NCBI GenBank assembly: GCA_002238555.1
Contig: MPMO01000031.1
Coordinates: 1 to 51,988, forward strand
DNA: 51,988 bases
Reading direction: 5' to 3'
DNA from: Caldilineaceae bacterium bin34
GTDB taxonomy: Bacteria; Chloroflexota; Anaerolineae; Caldilineales; Caldilineaceae
Below, piece by piece: positions 26,394 through 34,219 of this stretch. Made by a program: the position numbers and the translations under genes. The notes under the pieces were generated by a model. That model worked only from the letters and a program-made list of their open reading frames with translations. It was not told where the DNA came from and made no database searches. Every line of letters starts with the position of its first letter. The first letter of the stretch is position 1.

Positions 26394-27590
26394 CTACATC
26401 AGCCACAGCCATCCCACTGCTGCCGCAACGAGCACCAGCAGCCAGGACGGCACGCGCCAGAAGACAAGCCCTGTAAACGCAGCCAGAGCCATCAGAAAGG
26501 TGCGGCCGTCCGTAACCGCCGAGACCCAAATCGGCTGGTACAAGGCCGCCAGCAATACCCCAACAACCGCGGCGTTGATGCCCATCTGTGCCTTCTGAAC
26601 CGGTCCGTGCCGCTGCACGGAGGACCAGAACGGCAACACGCCGAACAGCAGCAGGAACGACGGCAGATAGATGGCCGCCAGACAGAACAACGCCCCCTGC
26701 CAACCGCCGGGGTACGGCGCCAGCACCGTTCCCAGATAGGCGGACAGACTGAACAGGGGCCCGGGCACGGCCTGGGCCGCGCCGTAGCCGGCCAGGAACT
26801 CGCTCGACGTCACCCAGCCCGGGGACACCACCGTGGCCTGCAGCAACGGCAGGACCACGTGCCCACCGCCGAACACCAGGGAGCCGGAACTGAAGAAGCT
26901 CAGGAACACCTTCACCAAATGGTGGTCCGCCAGCGTGGGGGCCAAACCCGGCAGCAGTGCCGGTGACGCCAACAGCACCGCGAGCAGAACCAGGCAGAAC
27001 ACCGAAAGACCGCGTCCAATGCCCAACTCCCGGGTTGCGGACGGCGGTTCCTTGTCGTCCAGGGCGAGCCACTGCCCGGCCACGGCGGCCAGCCCCATCA
27101 TCACCAGGGGTGCCAGGGGGGAGGGAATCAACAGGGAGCCGGCCGCTCCGACCACCGCCATGGACACGCGCACGCGATCGGGACAGAACTGGTTTGCCAT
27201 GCGCCAGACCGCCTGGGCCACCACCGCCACGGCCACCGTCTTGAGTGCGGTCAACAACCCCGGGGGAATGCTGTCGCGCCACACCGTCACCCCGTAGCCA
27301 AAGGCCACCATCACGAGCACGGAGGGCAGCAGGAACGCGATCCAGGCGAGAATGGCACCGGCCAAGCCGGCGCGCGCCAGGCCGATGCCAATGCAGACCT
27401 GGCTGGAGGCCGGACCGGGCAGGAACTGGCAGATGGCCACCAGGTTCCCATAGTCGCGCGCGGTGAGCCACCCGCGTCTCTGTACAAATGCCTCGTGGAA
27501 GTAGCCCAGGTGGGCAACGGGGCCGCCGAAGGAGGTCAGGCCCAGCCGCAGGAACACCCGGAAGACTTCGCCGAGGTTGCCTGGATTCAT
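26394..27590 (-). CDS. chrA: Chromate transporter ChrA
   Basis: An inner-membrane anion exporter of the CHR family, 398 residues with two homologous CHR halves. Half one has LGLTSFGGPVAHLGYFHEAF and QFLPGPASSQVCIGIG. Half two has FFSSGSLVFGGGHVVLPLLQ and AQAVPGPLFSLSAYLG. These repeated FGG and PGP motifs are diagnostic. The length matches the long-chain (two-domain) type. The family exports chromate, usually taken up by mistake through sulfate transport. A link to the sulfatases in this window (sulfate handling) is possible but speculative. It is convergent with the XRE gene, and no ChrB regulator is seen. Confidence 0.95.
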   Translation of the reverse strand: MNPGNLGEVFRVFLRLGLTSFGGPVAHLGYFHEAFVQRRGWLTARDYGNLVAICQFLPGPASSQVCIGIGLARAGLAGAILAWIAFLLPSVLVMVAFGYGVTVWRDSIPPGLLTALKTVAVAVVAQAVWRMANQFCPDRVRVSMAVVGAAGSLLIPSPLAPLVMMGLAAVAGQWLALDDKEPPSATRELGIGRGLSVFCLVLLAVLLASPALLPGLAPTLADHHLVKVFLSFFSSGSLVFGGGHVVLPLLQATVVSPGWVTSSEFLAGYGAAQAVPGPLFSLSAYLGTVLAPYPGGWQGALFCLAAIYLPSFLLLFGVLPFWSSVQRHGPVQKAQMGINAAVVGVLLAALYQPIWVSAVTDGRTFLMALAAFTGLVFWRVPSWLLVLVAAAVGWLWLM

Positions 27591-27733
27591 TGATCGCGGC
27601 CTACAGGTCCGAGGACGGTTTCGGCTGCCTGATCACCATGGCCGGACACCGGGATGCCGGCATCATGCGGACAACGGTCGCCTGATTGTGCCGGCCAACC
27701 GCAACGCATGCATCTCCGCTTCAGCCCCGAAGA

Positions 27734-29146
27734 TCAGTAGTAGAGGATCTGCCTGGTTCCCGGATCCACGGCGCGGGCCAAGGCATCGAAGTTCCGCTGC
27801 ATGAGACGAAACCGCAGGTCGGCACTGCCGGGATCGTCCCACAGGTTGTTGTGTTCCCGCGGGTCGGCCTCGAGATCGAACAGCTCCCCCACGTCAAGAC
27901 CGTGGTAGTTCACGATCTTGTGGGTCCGGGTGCGCAGCATGGTGGCGTACATGCCGGTGAACTCCTCGCGGCCCGGCACATCGGAATTCAACGCGCTGTA
28001 GTACTCGGCCCGCACGAACTCCCGGTGAGCCCGATCGCTGGCCTGTCCCGTCAGAATGGGCATGAGGGAGCGGCCCTGCATCCGAGGCGGAACCTCCAAC
28101 CCCGCCGCCTCCAACAGCGTTGGGGTCAGGTCCAGGAGTTCCACCAGGGCGTCGCTGACTCGGCCGGCCTGCACGGTCCCCGGCATGGAGATGATCAACG
28201 GCACCCTGACCAAACCTTCGTAGAAGCGGCATCCCTTCAAGACCAGGCCGTGATCCCCGAGTGCCTCCCCGTGGTCCGACGTGAAGATGACAAGCGTGTT
28301 TTCCCGCTCGCCGCGTGCGTCAAGCCAGTCCAGCATGCGGCCCACGTTCTCGTCCACCAGTTCGATCATGGCGTAGTAGGCCGCATGGATCTCCTGGCCG
28401 TCGAATTCGTCCGGATGTTGCGGCGAAGATTGGAAATCGACACCGGCCAGCCTGGCCTGGGCCTCCAGGTCCGAGTCCCTGAACCAGGGTCCCGGCAACC
28501 GGTCCTTGTCGAACCGCGCCCGGTAATCGGCCGGCGGATCAAACGGAGGATGGGGATCGAACATGTTGACCGACATCAGCCACGGGCCGTCGCGCTCCTC
28601 GGCCATGAACTCCAGCGCCCGATCCGTGCAGAACGTGGTCTGGTGGTACTCGGCCGGGATTGGTTCCGCCGCCGCATGCAGTTCGCCCAGGTCGGCGCCC
28701 TTTGCGCTGACCCAGCGCCGGTAGGCGTGATCCTCGCCCCATTCGTCGCGGGGCGAATGGCTCCACTCGAACATCCGGTAGCCGTCGTCCCGGGGCCGCG
28801 GCTCCGTGCGATGGCTGGCACCGGCCAGGTGCAGCTTGCCCGACAGGCCGCAGTCGTAGCCGGATCCGTCCCGCAGTGTGACCGTCACCAGCTCCGCGGC
28901 CTCCGCCCACAGGTCGTTGCCGTTGCGACAGCCGTGGACCGTGCTCGGGTAGAGACCGGTCAGAAAGCTGGAACGGCTGGGGGTACAGATGGGGCTTTGG
29001 CAGAAAGCCAGATCAAAGGCCGTGCCCTCGGCGCACAACCTGTCCAGGTTCGGCGTATGCACATGGGGGTTGCCCAAGGCACCAATTGTGTCGAACCGCT
29101 GCTGGTCCGAACATATCCAGAGAATGTTGGGAGCTGAATTCGTCAT
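27734..29146 (-). CDS. Sulfatase (family S1)
   Basis: A 470-residue formylglycine sulfatase. The signature CTPSRSSFLTG places the modifiable Cys at residue 54. The N-terminal metal site reads CSDQQRFDTIG, where one of the usual two Asp residues is Gln, as in several S1 subfamilies. SGKLHLAG and FTSDHGEALGDHG supply further ligands. ATG 29146 follows GGGAG by eight bases. It lies 16 bases after a medium-chain dehydrogenase gene on the same strand, so the two form an operon. It differs strongly from the sulfatase at 15544-17127 and probably has a different substrate. No signal peptide is seen. Confidence 0.94.
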   Translation of the reverse strand: MTNSAPNILWICSDQQRFDTIGALGNPHVHTPNLDRLCAEGTAFDLAFCQSPICTPSRSSFLTGLYPSTVHGCRNGNDLWAEAAELVTVTLRDGSGYDCGLSGKLHLAGASHRTEPRPRDDGYRMFEWSHSPRDEWGEDHAYRRWVSAKGADLGELHAAAEPIPAEYHQTTFCTDRALEFMAEERDGPWLMSVNMFDPHPPFDPPADYRARFDKDRLPGPWFRDSDLEAQARLAGVDFQSSPQHPDEFDGQEIHAAYYAMIELVDENVGRMLDWLDARGERENTLVIFTSDHGEALGDHGLVLKGCRFYEGLVRVPLIISMPGTVQAGRVSDALVELLDLTPTLLEAAGLEVPPRMQGRSLMPILTGQASDRAHREFVRAEYYSALNSDVPGREEFTGMYATMLRTRTHKIVNYHGLDVGELFDLEADPREHNNLWDDPGSADLRFRLMQRNFDALARAVDPGTRQILYY

Positions 29147-29162
29147 ACCTGCGCTCCCGGAG

Positions 29163-30212
29163 CTAGAGATTGGGACTGAGGACAATCTTGACCACCGTAT
29201 CGCCACCGAGCCGATAGTCGCCGTTCAGGGCCTGGAAGCCGTCGCGGACCTGTTCCAGCGGCAGGACATGGCTCACCATGTCGGCGTACGGGAACTCCAG
29301 CTTCTCGAGGATCGGCATGGCCCGCACGAAGTGGTCTTCGCCACTGCCCCAAATCGCCTCGACCCGGCAGTTGCGGACCATGAGCGAGCGGTTGATGTTG
29401 AACTCCAGCGTGCCCATGTCGACAAAGTGGCCCACCTCGATGAAGGTACCGCTGTGCCGCAGGTATCCCAGACCTTCCGGTGTGGCCGGCAGGAAGCCGG
29501 CACATTCGAACACCCTGTCCGCACCCCGACGGCCCGGTGTGGCGTCCAGCACCAGCTCCGTGCGCTCCTCGCCGGATGTCACTTTTTCAATGTCAATCGT
29601 GACGTCGGCACCGTATTTGCGCGCCAGTTCCAACCGTCCGGCCGGCCCTCCCACCACGATGATTTTGCCGGCACCGGACACCTTGGCGCAGATCGTGGTG
29701 ACCAGTCCGATGGCCCCGGAGCCCTGCACGACCACCGTGTCCCCGAACTGGATGTTACCCCGCATGATGGCGTGCACCCCGACCGTGAACGGCTCGGTCA
29801 ACACGGCCACTTCGGGCGGAAGGTCGGTCTTGATGAAACAGGTGTCCGGTTTGTCCAAGTAGACGTAGTCCGCAAATCCACCGTAAAAGTGGGGCGCGGC
29901 GTCCGGCTCGGTGTAGAAGCCGTAGGCGCCCGCGCTGGTGCCCGGCTTGAAGATGATGCGATCCCCCTCCTTCACCGATACGCCGTTCCAGTCCGTGGCC
30001 ACGTCCTTGCCGAGGTCGGTGATGATGCCGACGTTCTCGTGGCCCAGCACCATCTCATTGCCGAAACCGTTCTGCCACATGTGCAAGTCGGTGCCGCAGA
30101 TGCCGGCCATCTCCTGCTTGATCACCACGGCGTCCGCAGCCGGCGCAGGGACATCGTATTCCCTGATGGCGAACTCCTGGCCCTTGGCTACGATGAGTCG
30201 ACCGCTCTTCAT
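29163..30212 (-). CDS. Medium-chain alcohol/polyol dehydrogenase without structural zinc site
   Basis: A 349-residue NAD(P)-dependent dehydrogenase. Catalytic zinc ligands are Cys39 (GICGTDLH) and His58-Glu59 (GHENVG), with TEPF downstream. The dinucleotide fold starts VVVQGSGAIGL. The four-cysteine lobe that binds structural zinc in most family members is absent; the stretch IIFKPGTSAGAYGFYTEPDA takes its place. AAGGAG stands nine bases before the ATG. It precedes the sulfatase gene in an operon, which suggests oxidation of an alcohol released from or attached to the sulfated substrate. It is clearly paralogous to the protein at 32712-33767. Confidence 0.92.
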   Translation of the reverse strand: MKSGRLIVAKGQEFAIREYDVPAPAADAVVIKQEMAGICGTDLHMWQNGFGNEMVLGHENVGIITDLGKDVATDWNGVSVKEGDRIIFKPGTSAGAYGFYTEPDAAPHFYGGFADYVYLDKPDTCFIKTDLPPEVAVLTEPFTVGVHAIMRGNIQFGDTVVVQGSGAIGLVTTICAKVSGAGKIIVVGGPAGRLELARKYGADVTIDIEKVTSGEERTELVLDATPGRRGADRVFECAGFLPATPEGLGYLRHSGTFIEVGHFVDMGTLEFNINRSLMVRNCRVEAIWGSGEDHFVRAMPILEKLEFPYADMVSHVLPLEQVRDGFQALNGDYRLGGDTVVKIVLSPNL

Positions 30213-30637
30213 GGGAGGATGCTCCTTGTAATTCGGACTTGAATGACGGGATGGCGAATCGGAACAAATGCTGCGGCTGGTCGGCCGGGATCCGCCCTGC
30301 CCGCCGACACTTTATTATGGGCCAAGGCCAACCGGTTGCATTTGGGGGCCGATCCCGCGCCTTTGTCGGGCCCTGGCCTTCCCATGGGCACGTCAATGCC
30401 GCACCCAAACCAGCAGAGTCACTGACTTGGAAAAGGGCTTATATCGATGCCCAAATCTGGATGCAATCGCCCAGTCACGGAGTCTGCCGGCATGATCCCG
30501 TACATGGCGCTCTCCGGTCCGGCATCGCGCTCACGACAGGAGCCGACCGGCTGGCCTGCCGCGGAATTACGGGCACTGCTTGAACAGTCCCGCGGGCCGG
30601 TGGGCAGGGACTACCGGGACCGCGGCCTTGGCAATGG
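30213..30637. other. Intergenic region upstream of the dehydrogenase-sulfatase pair
   Basis: These 425 bases hold no recognised gene. On the minus strand a CATAAT box (around 30312-30317) could be a -10 element for the dehydrogenase-sulfatase operon, but no -35 is convincing. Confidence 0.4.
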
Positions 30638-31870
30638 CTACAGGGTGCCCGGCGGAGAGCGGTCGGCATCGTGGTCGGATGCCTGTGTGGCGTCGTTGTC
30701 AAAGTCCGCATCATCCAGCAGCAGGGACCGCCACACGCCGGGGTTTTCCCGCACCTCCAGGATGCGGTCCATCACGTTGTCCGGAGGACCATGTTCGCGC
30801 CAGTGCACGGCAATTTGGTCCAGGGACTGCCGGGACAGTTCCGACAGAAATCTGTACAGTGCGGCAATGGCCATCTTCGCTTCTCCGCGCGCTTCTCCGC
30901 GCGCCTCGCGCTCCCGGCCGGTACGCTCCTGTTCATGCTTCCGGTCGGTCTCGCGGTCGCGCCAGCGCCCCTGTTTCCCGTCCCACCACTGGAAGCGCGG
31001 CGGCAAGCGGTCCTCTTCCGGCACCCCGCGAAGTTCCTCCTCGCGTTCCCGCGCATCCGGCATGATGCGCACACGCGTGTTGAACACCGCACTCCAGTAC
31101 GCATCCGCAACGGGATCCTGCCGGTAGCTTCCACCCTCCAGCCGGAACATCAGCAGTTCCCGGGGCGAACCCGCCCGGCGTTTGCCGCCCAGGTCGTACA
31201 CCAGGTACTCCGAGATCCCCGCCGCGGCATACAGGCGCTTCTTGTAGTTGAGGTCCCGATGCGCCCAACTCTTCGACACCACCTCCAGCACCAGCGGCGG
31301 AACGGGGGCGCCCAGATCGAGTCTCAGAATGCCCTCGGGCATGAACCGTTCCCGCTCCGCTGCCGACATGACGGCCCGCACCAGCATGTCCGGACGCACC
31401 CCTTTCTGGACCGGGTGGCTTTCATCGGCAGCTTGGTTGACGCGCGCGACGATCTCGGGCCGGAAACGGACTTCCCTCTCGTAGTCCCCCTCCAGACCCG
31501 TGTCGGCGAGGGTATCGGAGGCCGCGTCGGCACCATGCTTCTGGACTTCCCGCGCCCGTTTTTCCAGAGGGCTCACAACCCCGTCCTCGTCGTATTCCAA
31601 AAAGTGAACGCCTTCGGCTCCATAGTCGGGGTCGGTGGTGGATTCCCGGTCGTATTCGTGGGCGGGGTCGTAGATGAACTCGGGATCGAAGTGGTACAGG
31701 GCCTCCAGTTCGCGCCGCCATTCCTCAAGATGCTCCCGTCGCCAGGCAGCCCGCGCCAGGCGGACTTCCCGCGTCATGTCCGGGTCGGCACTGTCAATCG
31801 TGGGGATCGGGTCCCGGACGTGGGTTCCCACCGTGGCGGACGGTCGTTCCCGCACCGCAACCACTGCCAT
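30638..31870 (-). CDS. Uma2-family (DUF820) endonuclease-like protein
   Basis: A 410-residue protein with a Uma2/DUF820 domain of the PD-(D/E)xK superfamily. The core is VRPDMLV (Asp161), VLEVVSKSWAHRDLNYKKRL (Glu196) and YAAAGISEYLVYDLG. A charged coiled segment follows (EREARGEARGEAKMAIAAL), where GC-rich DNA encodes a short tandem repeat, and then an acidic tail. It is longer than typical Uma2 proteins (about 190) because of an extra N-terminal 120 residues and the C-terminal tail. The start at 31870 has GGGAGG six bases upstream, while an ATG at 31876 overlaps that site. Uma2 proteins are often numerous in Cyanobacteria and Chloroflexota; their role is unknown. Confidence 0.85.
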   Translation of the reverse strand: MAVVAVRERPSATVGTHVRDPIPTIDSADPDMTREVRLARAAWRREHLEEWRRELEALYHFDPEFIYDPAHEYDRESTTDPDYGAEGVHFLEYDEDGVVSPLEKRAREVQKHGADAASDTLADTGLEGDYEREVRFRPEIVARVNQAADESHPVQKGVRPDMLVRAVMSAAERERFMPEGILRLDLGAPVPPLVLEVVSKSWAHRDLNYKKRLYAAAGISEYLVYDLGGKRRAGSPRELLMFRLEGGSYRQDPVADAYWSAVFNTRVRIMPDAREREEELRGVPEEDRLPPRFQWWDGKQGRWRDRETDRKHEQERTGREREARGEARGEAKMAIAALYRFLSELSRQSLDQIAVHWREHGPPDNVMDRILEVRENPGVWRSLLLDDADFDNDATQASDHDADRSPPGTL

Positions 31871-32394
31871 GTCCATCCTCCCATTGGTTCTCTGTTCAAG
31901 TCCCATTCTACCCGGATCCGGCCCTGCCCAACCCGTACACCCTCCGATCCAACACTGTTTCCGTTTCGTTGAATTGGGTCCGGGCCCGACAAGGACAAGG
32001 GAACCCTCGTCGCGGACTGCACCCCGTCGCCTGTCCGTCCCGCAGGCCCGCGCCCTGTTCCCGGGCCGCCCAAGGTCGGTGGCCACGCCGTGGCCTCTGT
32101 ACCTGCGCCCGGGACCGATGCCCGCCTGTGCTCCCCTGCCTCCGCATCGGGGGGCTGGGACGGCGCGGCAGGACCGGTGCCAAGCCATCTCTGTCGGCAC
32201 CGGGGCGGAACACCCGCGCCGAATACTCCAGGGGAACACCGGTGGGTGTTCTGTTCCGGTCGGACAACCATCGGCGACACCCGCGCCCGCGCCTGCGTTC
32301 CATGGGAACTTTGGTCTGTTTTTTGCCCGTGGGAGCCAACCGCATGTGGACTGGCGTATTCGGAACCGTGGCCGTCCGGCGGTCGCTTCGGCCA
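31871..32394. other. Intergenic region between Uma2 gene and Rpn-like fragment
   Basis: These 524 very GC-rich bases are open on several frames, but none encodes a recognisable protein. I see no promoter of good quality and no repeat. Confidence 0.45.
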
Positions 32395-32630
32395 TGGCAG
32401 TGCACGACAGGCGCTACAAACGCATCCTTACCAGTGCCGTCTTTGCCTACGACGTGGCCCGCCTGTTGGCCGACGAGTTCGACCTCGGCACCGTCGCACG
32501 GCCATCCCTGCAGGCCGGCCCCACCAGTTCGGTCCGGGAGTCCGAGCGCGAACGCATAGCCGACGCCGCCTGGACCTTCGACACCGACCGCCAGCGCACC
32601 GTCATGATGATTGTCGAGGCCCAATCCGCG
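32395..32630 (+). pseudogene. Fragment of an Rpn-family recombination-promoting nuclease
   Basis: About 78 codons from ATG 32395 resemble the start of Rpn (transposase_31-like) nucleases: VHDRRYKRILTSAVFAYDVA, then ERERIADAAWTF and MMIVEAQS, in which Asp and the E-x-Q pair fit the PD-(D/E)xK core. The similarity stops at about 32630. The frame then runs on antisense to the dehydrogenase gene without further resemblance. Normal members are 280-330 residues, so this looks like a truncated remnant. The identification rests on short motifs and is uncertain. Confidence 0.45.
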
Positions 32631-32711
32631 CGACGGCGTTCGGACTGTTTCCCGCGCCGGTGCCGAAGGGTACCGGTTAATAGGAACAGTGCCGTCAGCT
32701 ACCGGTTCCAC

Positions 32712-33767
32712 TCAGTCGAACATCGACGGCTCGCGGGCCAGCGCGATTTTGACCACATCCTCTCCATCCAGGGAATACGTCCCGTTCAGCGCATCGAAAC
32801 CGGCCTGTACCCTTTCCAATGGCAACACGTGGCTCACCATCTCGCCGATGGGCAGGTCCGACTGCTCAAGCAGGGCATGCCCGCGCACGAAGTGGGGGAA
32901 GCGACTGCCCCAAATCCCCTCCACCCGAATGTTGGGGATCAGGATGTGGCGGGCCGGGTTGATCGGGATTTCGCCGATGTCGACAAAATGCCCGCACTCG
33001 ATGAACTTGCCATCCTGCTTCACATACCCGAAGCCTTCCGGCACGGCCGGCAGGAACCCGGCGCACTCGAACACGACGTCGGCGCCTTCGCCCCGGGTCA
33101 GGTCCATCACCAGTTCATGGCGGGCCTCCCGCTCGGAATGAACCGCAATGTCGATGGTTTCGTGGGCTCCCAGACGCCTGGCCAGGGCCAATCGGCCGGA
33201 CGGTCCCCCAATCACAATGACCCGGGCCGCGCCGCTCAGACGGGCACAGATCATGACCATCAGGCCAATCGCCCCGGAGCCCTGCACGAGCACCGTGTCG
33301 CCCAGCTGGACCTCGGCCCGCATCACGGCATGGGTGCCAATGGCAAACGGCTCCGCCAGCACGGCGGTCCGCGGATCCGTTGCGGTCCGAATCACGCAGG
33401 CGTCCGGATCGTCCAGATGGATGTACTCCGCAAACCCGCCCGAAAACGGCGACTCCAGACCGCGGTAGCCGAAAGGCTTGCCAAGGGCGTTGCGCGGGTG
33501 GTACACAACCCGATCACCCTCCCGCAGGGGGGTGCCAAGGTAGTCCCGGCTGCGCCCTGAGCCCAGCGCCACCACCGTGCCCACGGCCTCGTGCCCCAAC
33601 AGCGTGGGTTCGGGCAGACCGTTTTGCCAGTTGTGGAGATCGGTGCCGCAGATGCCGCCGAGTTCCTGTTGCAGCAGCAGTCCGCCGGCCGCAGGGTCGG
33701 GCACCCGACCCTGCTCCACCGAAAAGGCCTGTCCGGTGACGACCACCGCGCGCCCTGTCAAGTCCAT
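32712..33767 (-). CDS. Medium-chain alcohol dehydrogenase, paralogue lacking structural zinc site
   Basis: A 351-residue zinc-dependent NAD(P) dehydrogenase. Cys40 (GICGTDLHNWQNG), His59-Glu60 (GHEAVG) and AEPF give the catalytic zinc site. VLVQGSGAIGL begins the Rossmann fold. As in its paralogue at 29163-30212, the Cys-rich structural-zinc lobe is missing, and the two share FECAGFLPA-PEG-GY and MVSHVLPLE-V. ATG 33767 has GGGG seven bases before it; the open frame upstream overlaps the mazG gene end and is not dehydrogenase-like. It lies 47 bases after mazG, so it may be the last gene of the ABC exporter-mazG transcript. The substrate is unknown. Confidence 0.92.
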   Translation of the reverse strand: MDLTGRAVVVTGQAFSVEQGRVPDPAAGGLLLQQELGGICGTDLHNWQNGLPEPTLLGHEAVGTVVALGSGRSRDYLGTPLREGDRVVYHPRNALGKPFGYRGLESPFSGGFAEYIHLDDPDACVIRTATDPRTAVLAEPFAIGTHAVMRAEVQLGDTVLVQGSGAIGLMVMICARLSGAARVIVIGGPSGRLALARRLGAHETIDIAVHSEREARHELVMDLTRGEGADVVFECAGFLPAVPEGFGYVKQDGKFIECGHFVDIGEIPINPARHILIPNIRVEGIWGSRFPHFVRGHALLEQSDLPIGEMVSHVLPLERVQAGFDALNGTYSLDGEDVVKIALAREPSMFD

Positions 33768-33814
33768 GGCAATCCCCTGTCCTGTGTAGCTGTTTCCGTT
33801 TCTCTCGGCGACAC

Positions 33815-34219
33815 CTAGCGGTCGTCGCCGTCCCCGCCAATTTTGCCCCGGTCCCGGCGGGACGACAGCTTGGCAATGTTGGCCCGGGCCACCTCCGCCA
33901 GACTCAGGTCCAGCTGTGTGCAAATCTGGGTCAGGTACCACAGGACGTCGCCCAACTCGCCCTTGAGCGCCTCCCGGTCCGCCTCGGTGATCCGTCCGTC
34001 GCGATCCCTGAATATCTTCTTGACCTTGCCGGCCAGTTCACCGGCCTCGTTGGTCAGGCCCAGGGTGGGATAGACGATCGGATGATTGGTTTCTATCACA
34101 CCCCACGTGGCGAAGGACTGTGCCTGGTACCAGTCGAACATGTCCCTGACATCGTCCGACGCAACATCGCCGGACACCGGTGGCTGCTTGTCCACGGCCA
34201 ACCCCTTGCAGCCCGTCAT
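33815..34219 (-). CDS. MazG-type nucleotide pyrophosphohydrolase
   Basis: A 134-residue all-alpha NTP pyrophosphohydrolase that hydrolyses (d)NTPs, often non-canonical ones, to monophosphates. The divalent-metal motif is EAGELAGKVKKIFRD followed by LKGELGDVLWYL, i.e. ExxE and ExxD. It is the short single-domain form found in many bacteria and phages rather than the two-domain E. coli MazG. The ATG (34219-34217) overlaps the stop of the upstream ABC gene in an ATGA, so translation is coupled. An acidic, Arg-rich tail follows the domain. A functional tie between nucleotide clean-up and the exporter is not known. Confidence 0.9.
   Translation of the reverse strand: MTGCKGLAVDKQPPVSGDVASDDVRDMFDWYQAQSFATWGVIETNHPIVYPTLGLTNEAGELAGKVKKIFRDRDGRITEADREALKGELGDVLWYLTQICTQLDLSLAEVARANIAKLSSRRDRGKIGGDGDDR

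Noticed and set aside
31674..33560. A 628-codon plus-strand frame across the Uma2 and dehydrogenase genes
   Set aside because: Most of it is antisense to the two minus-strand genes. Only the part from 32395 to about 32630 resembles a protein family and is listed as a fragment.
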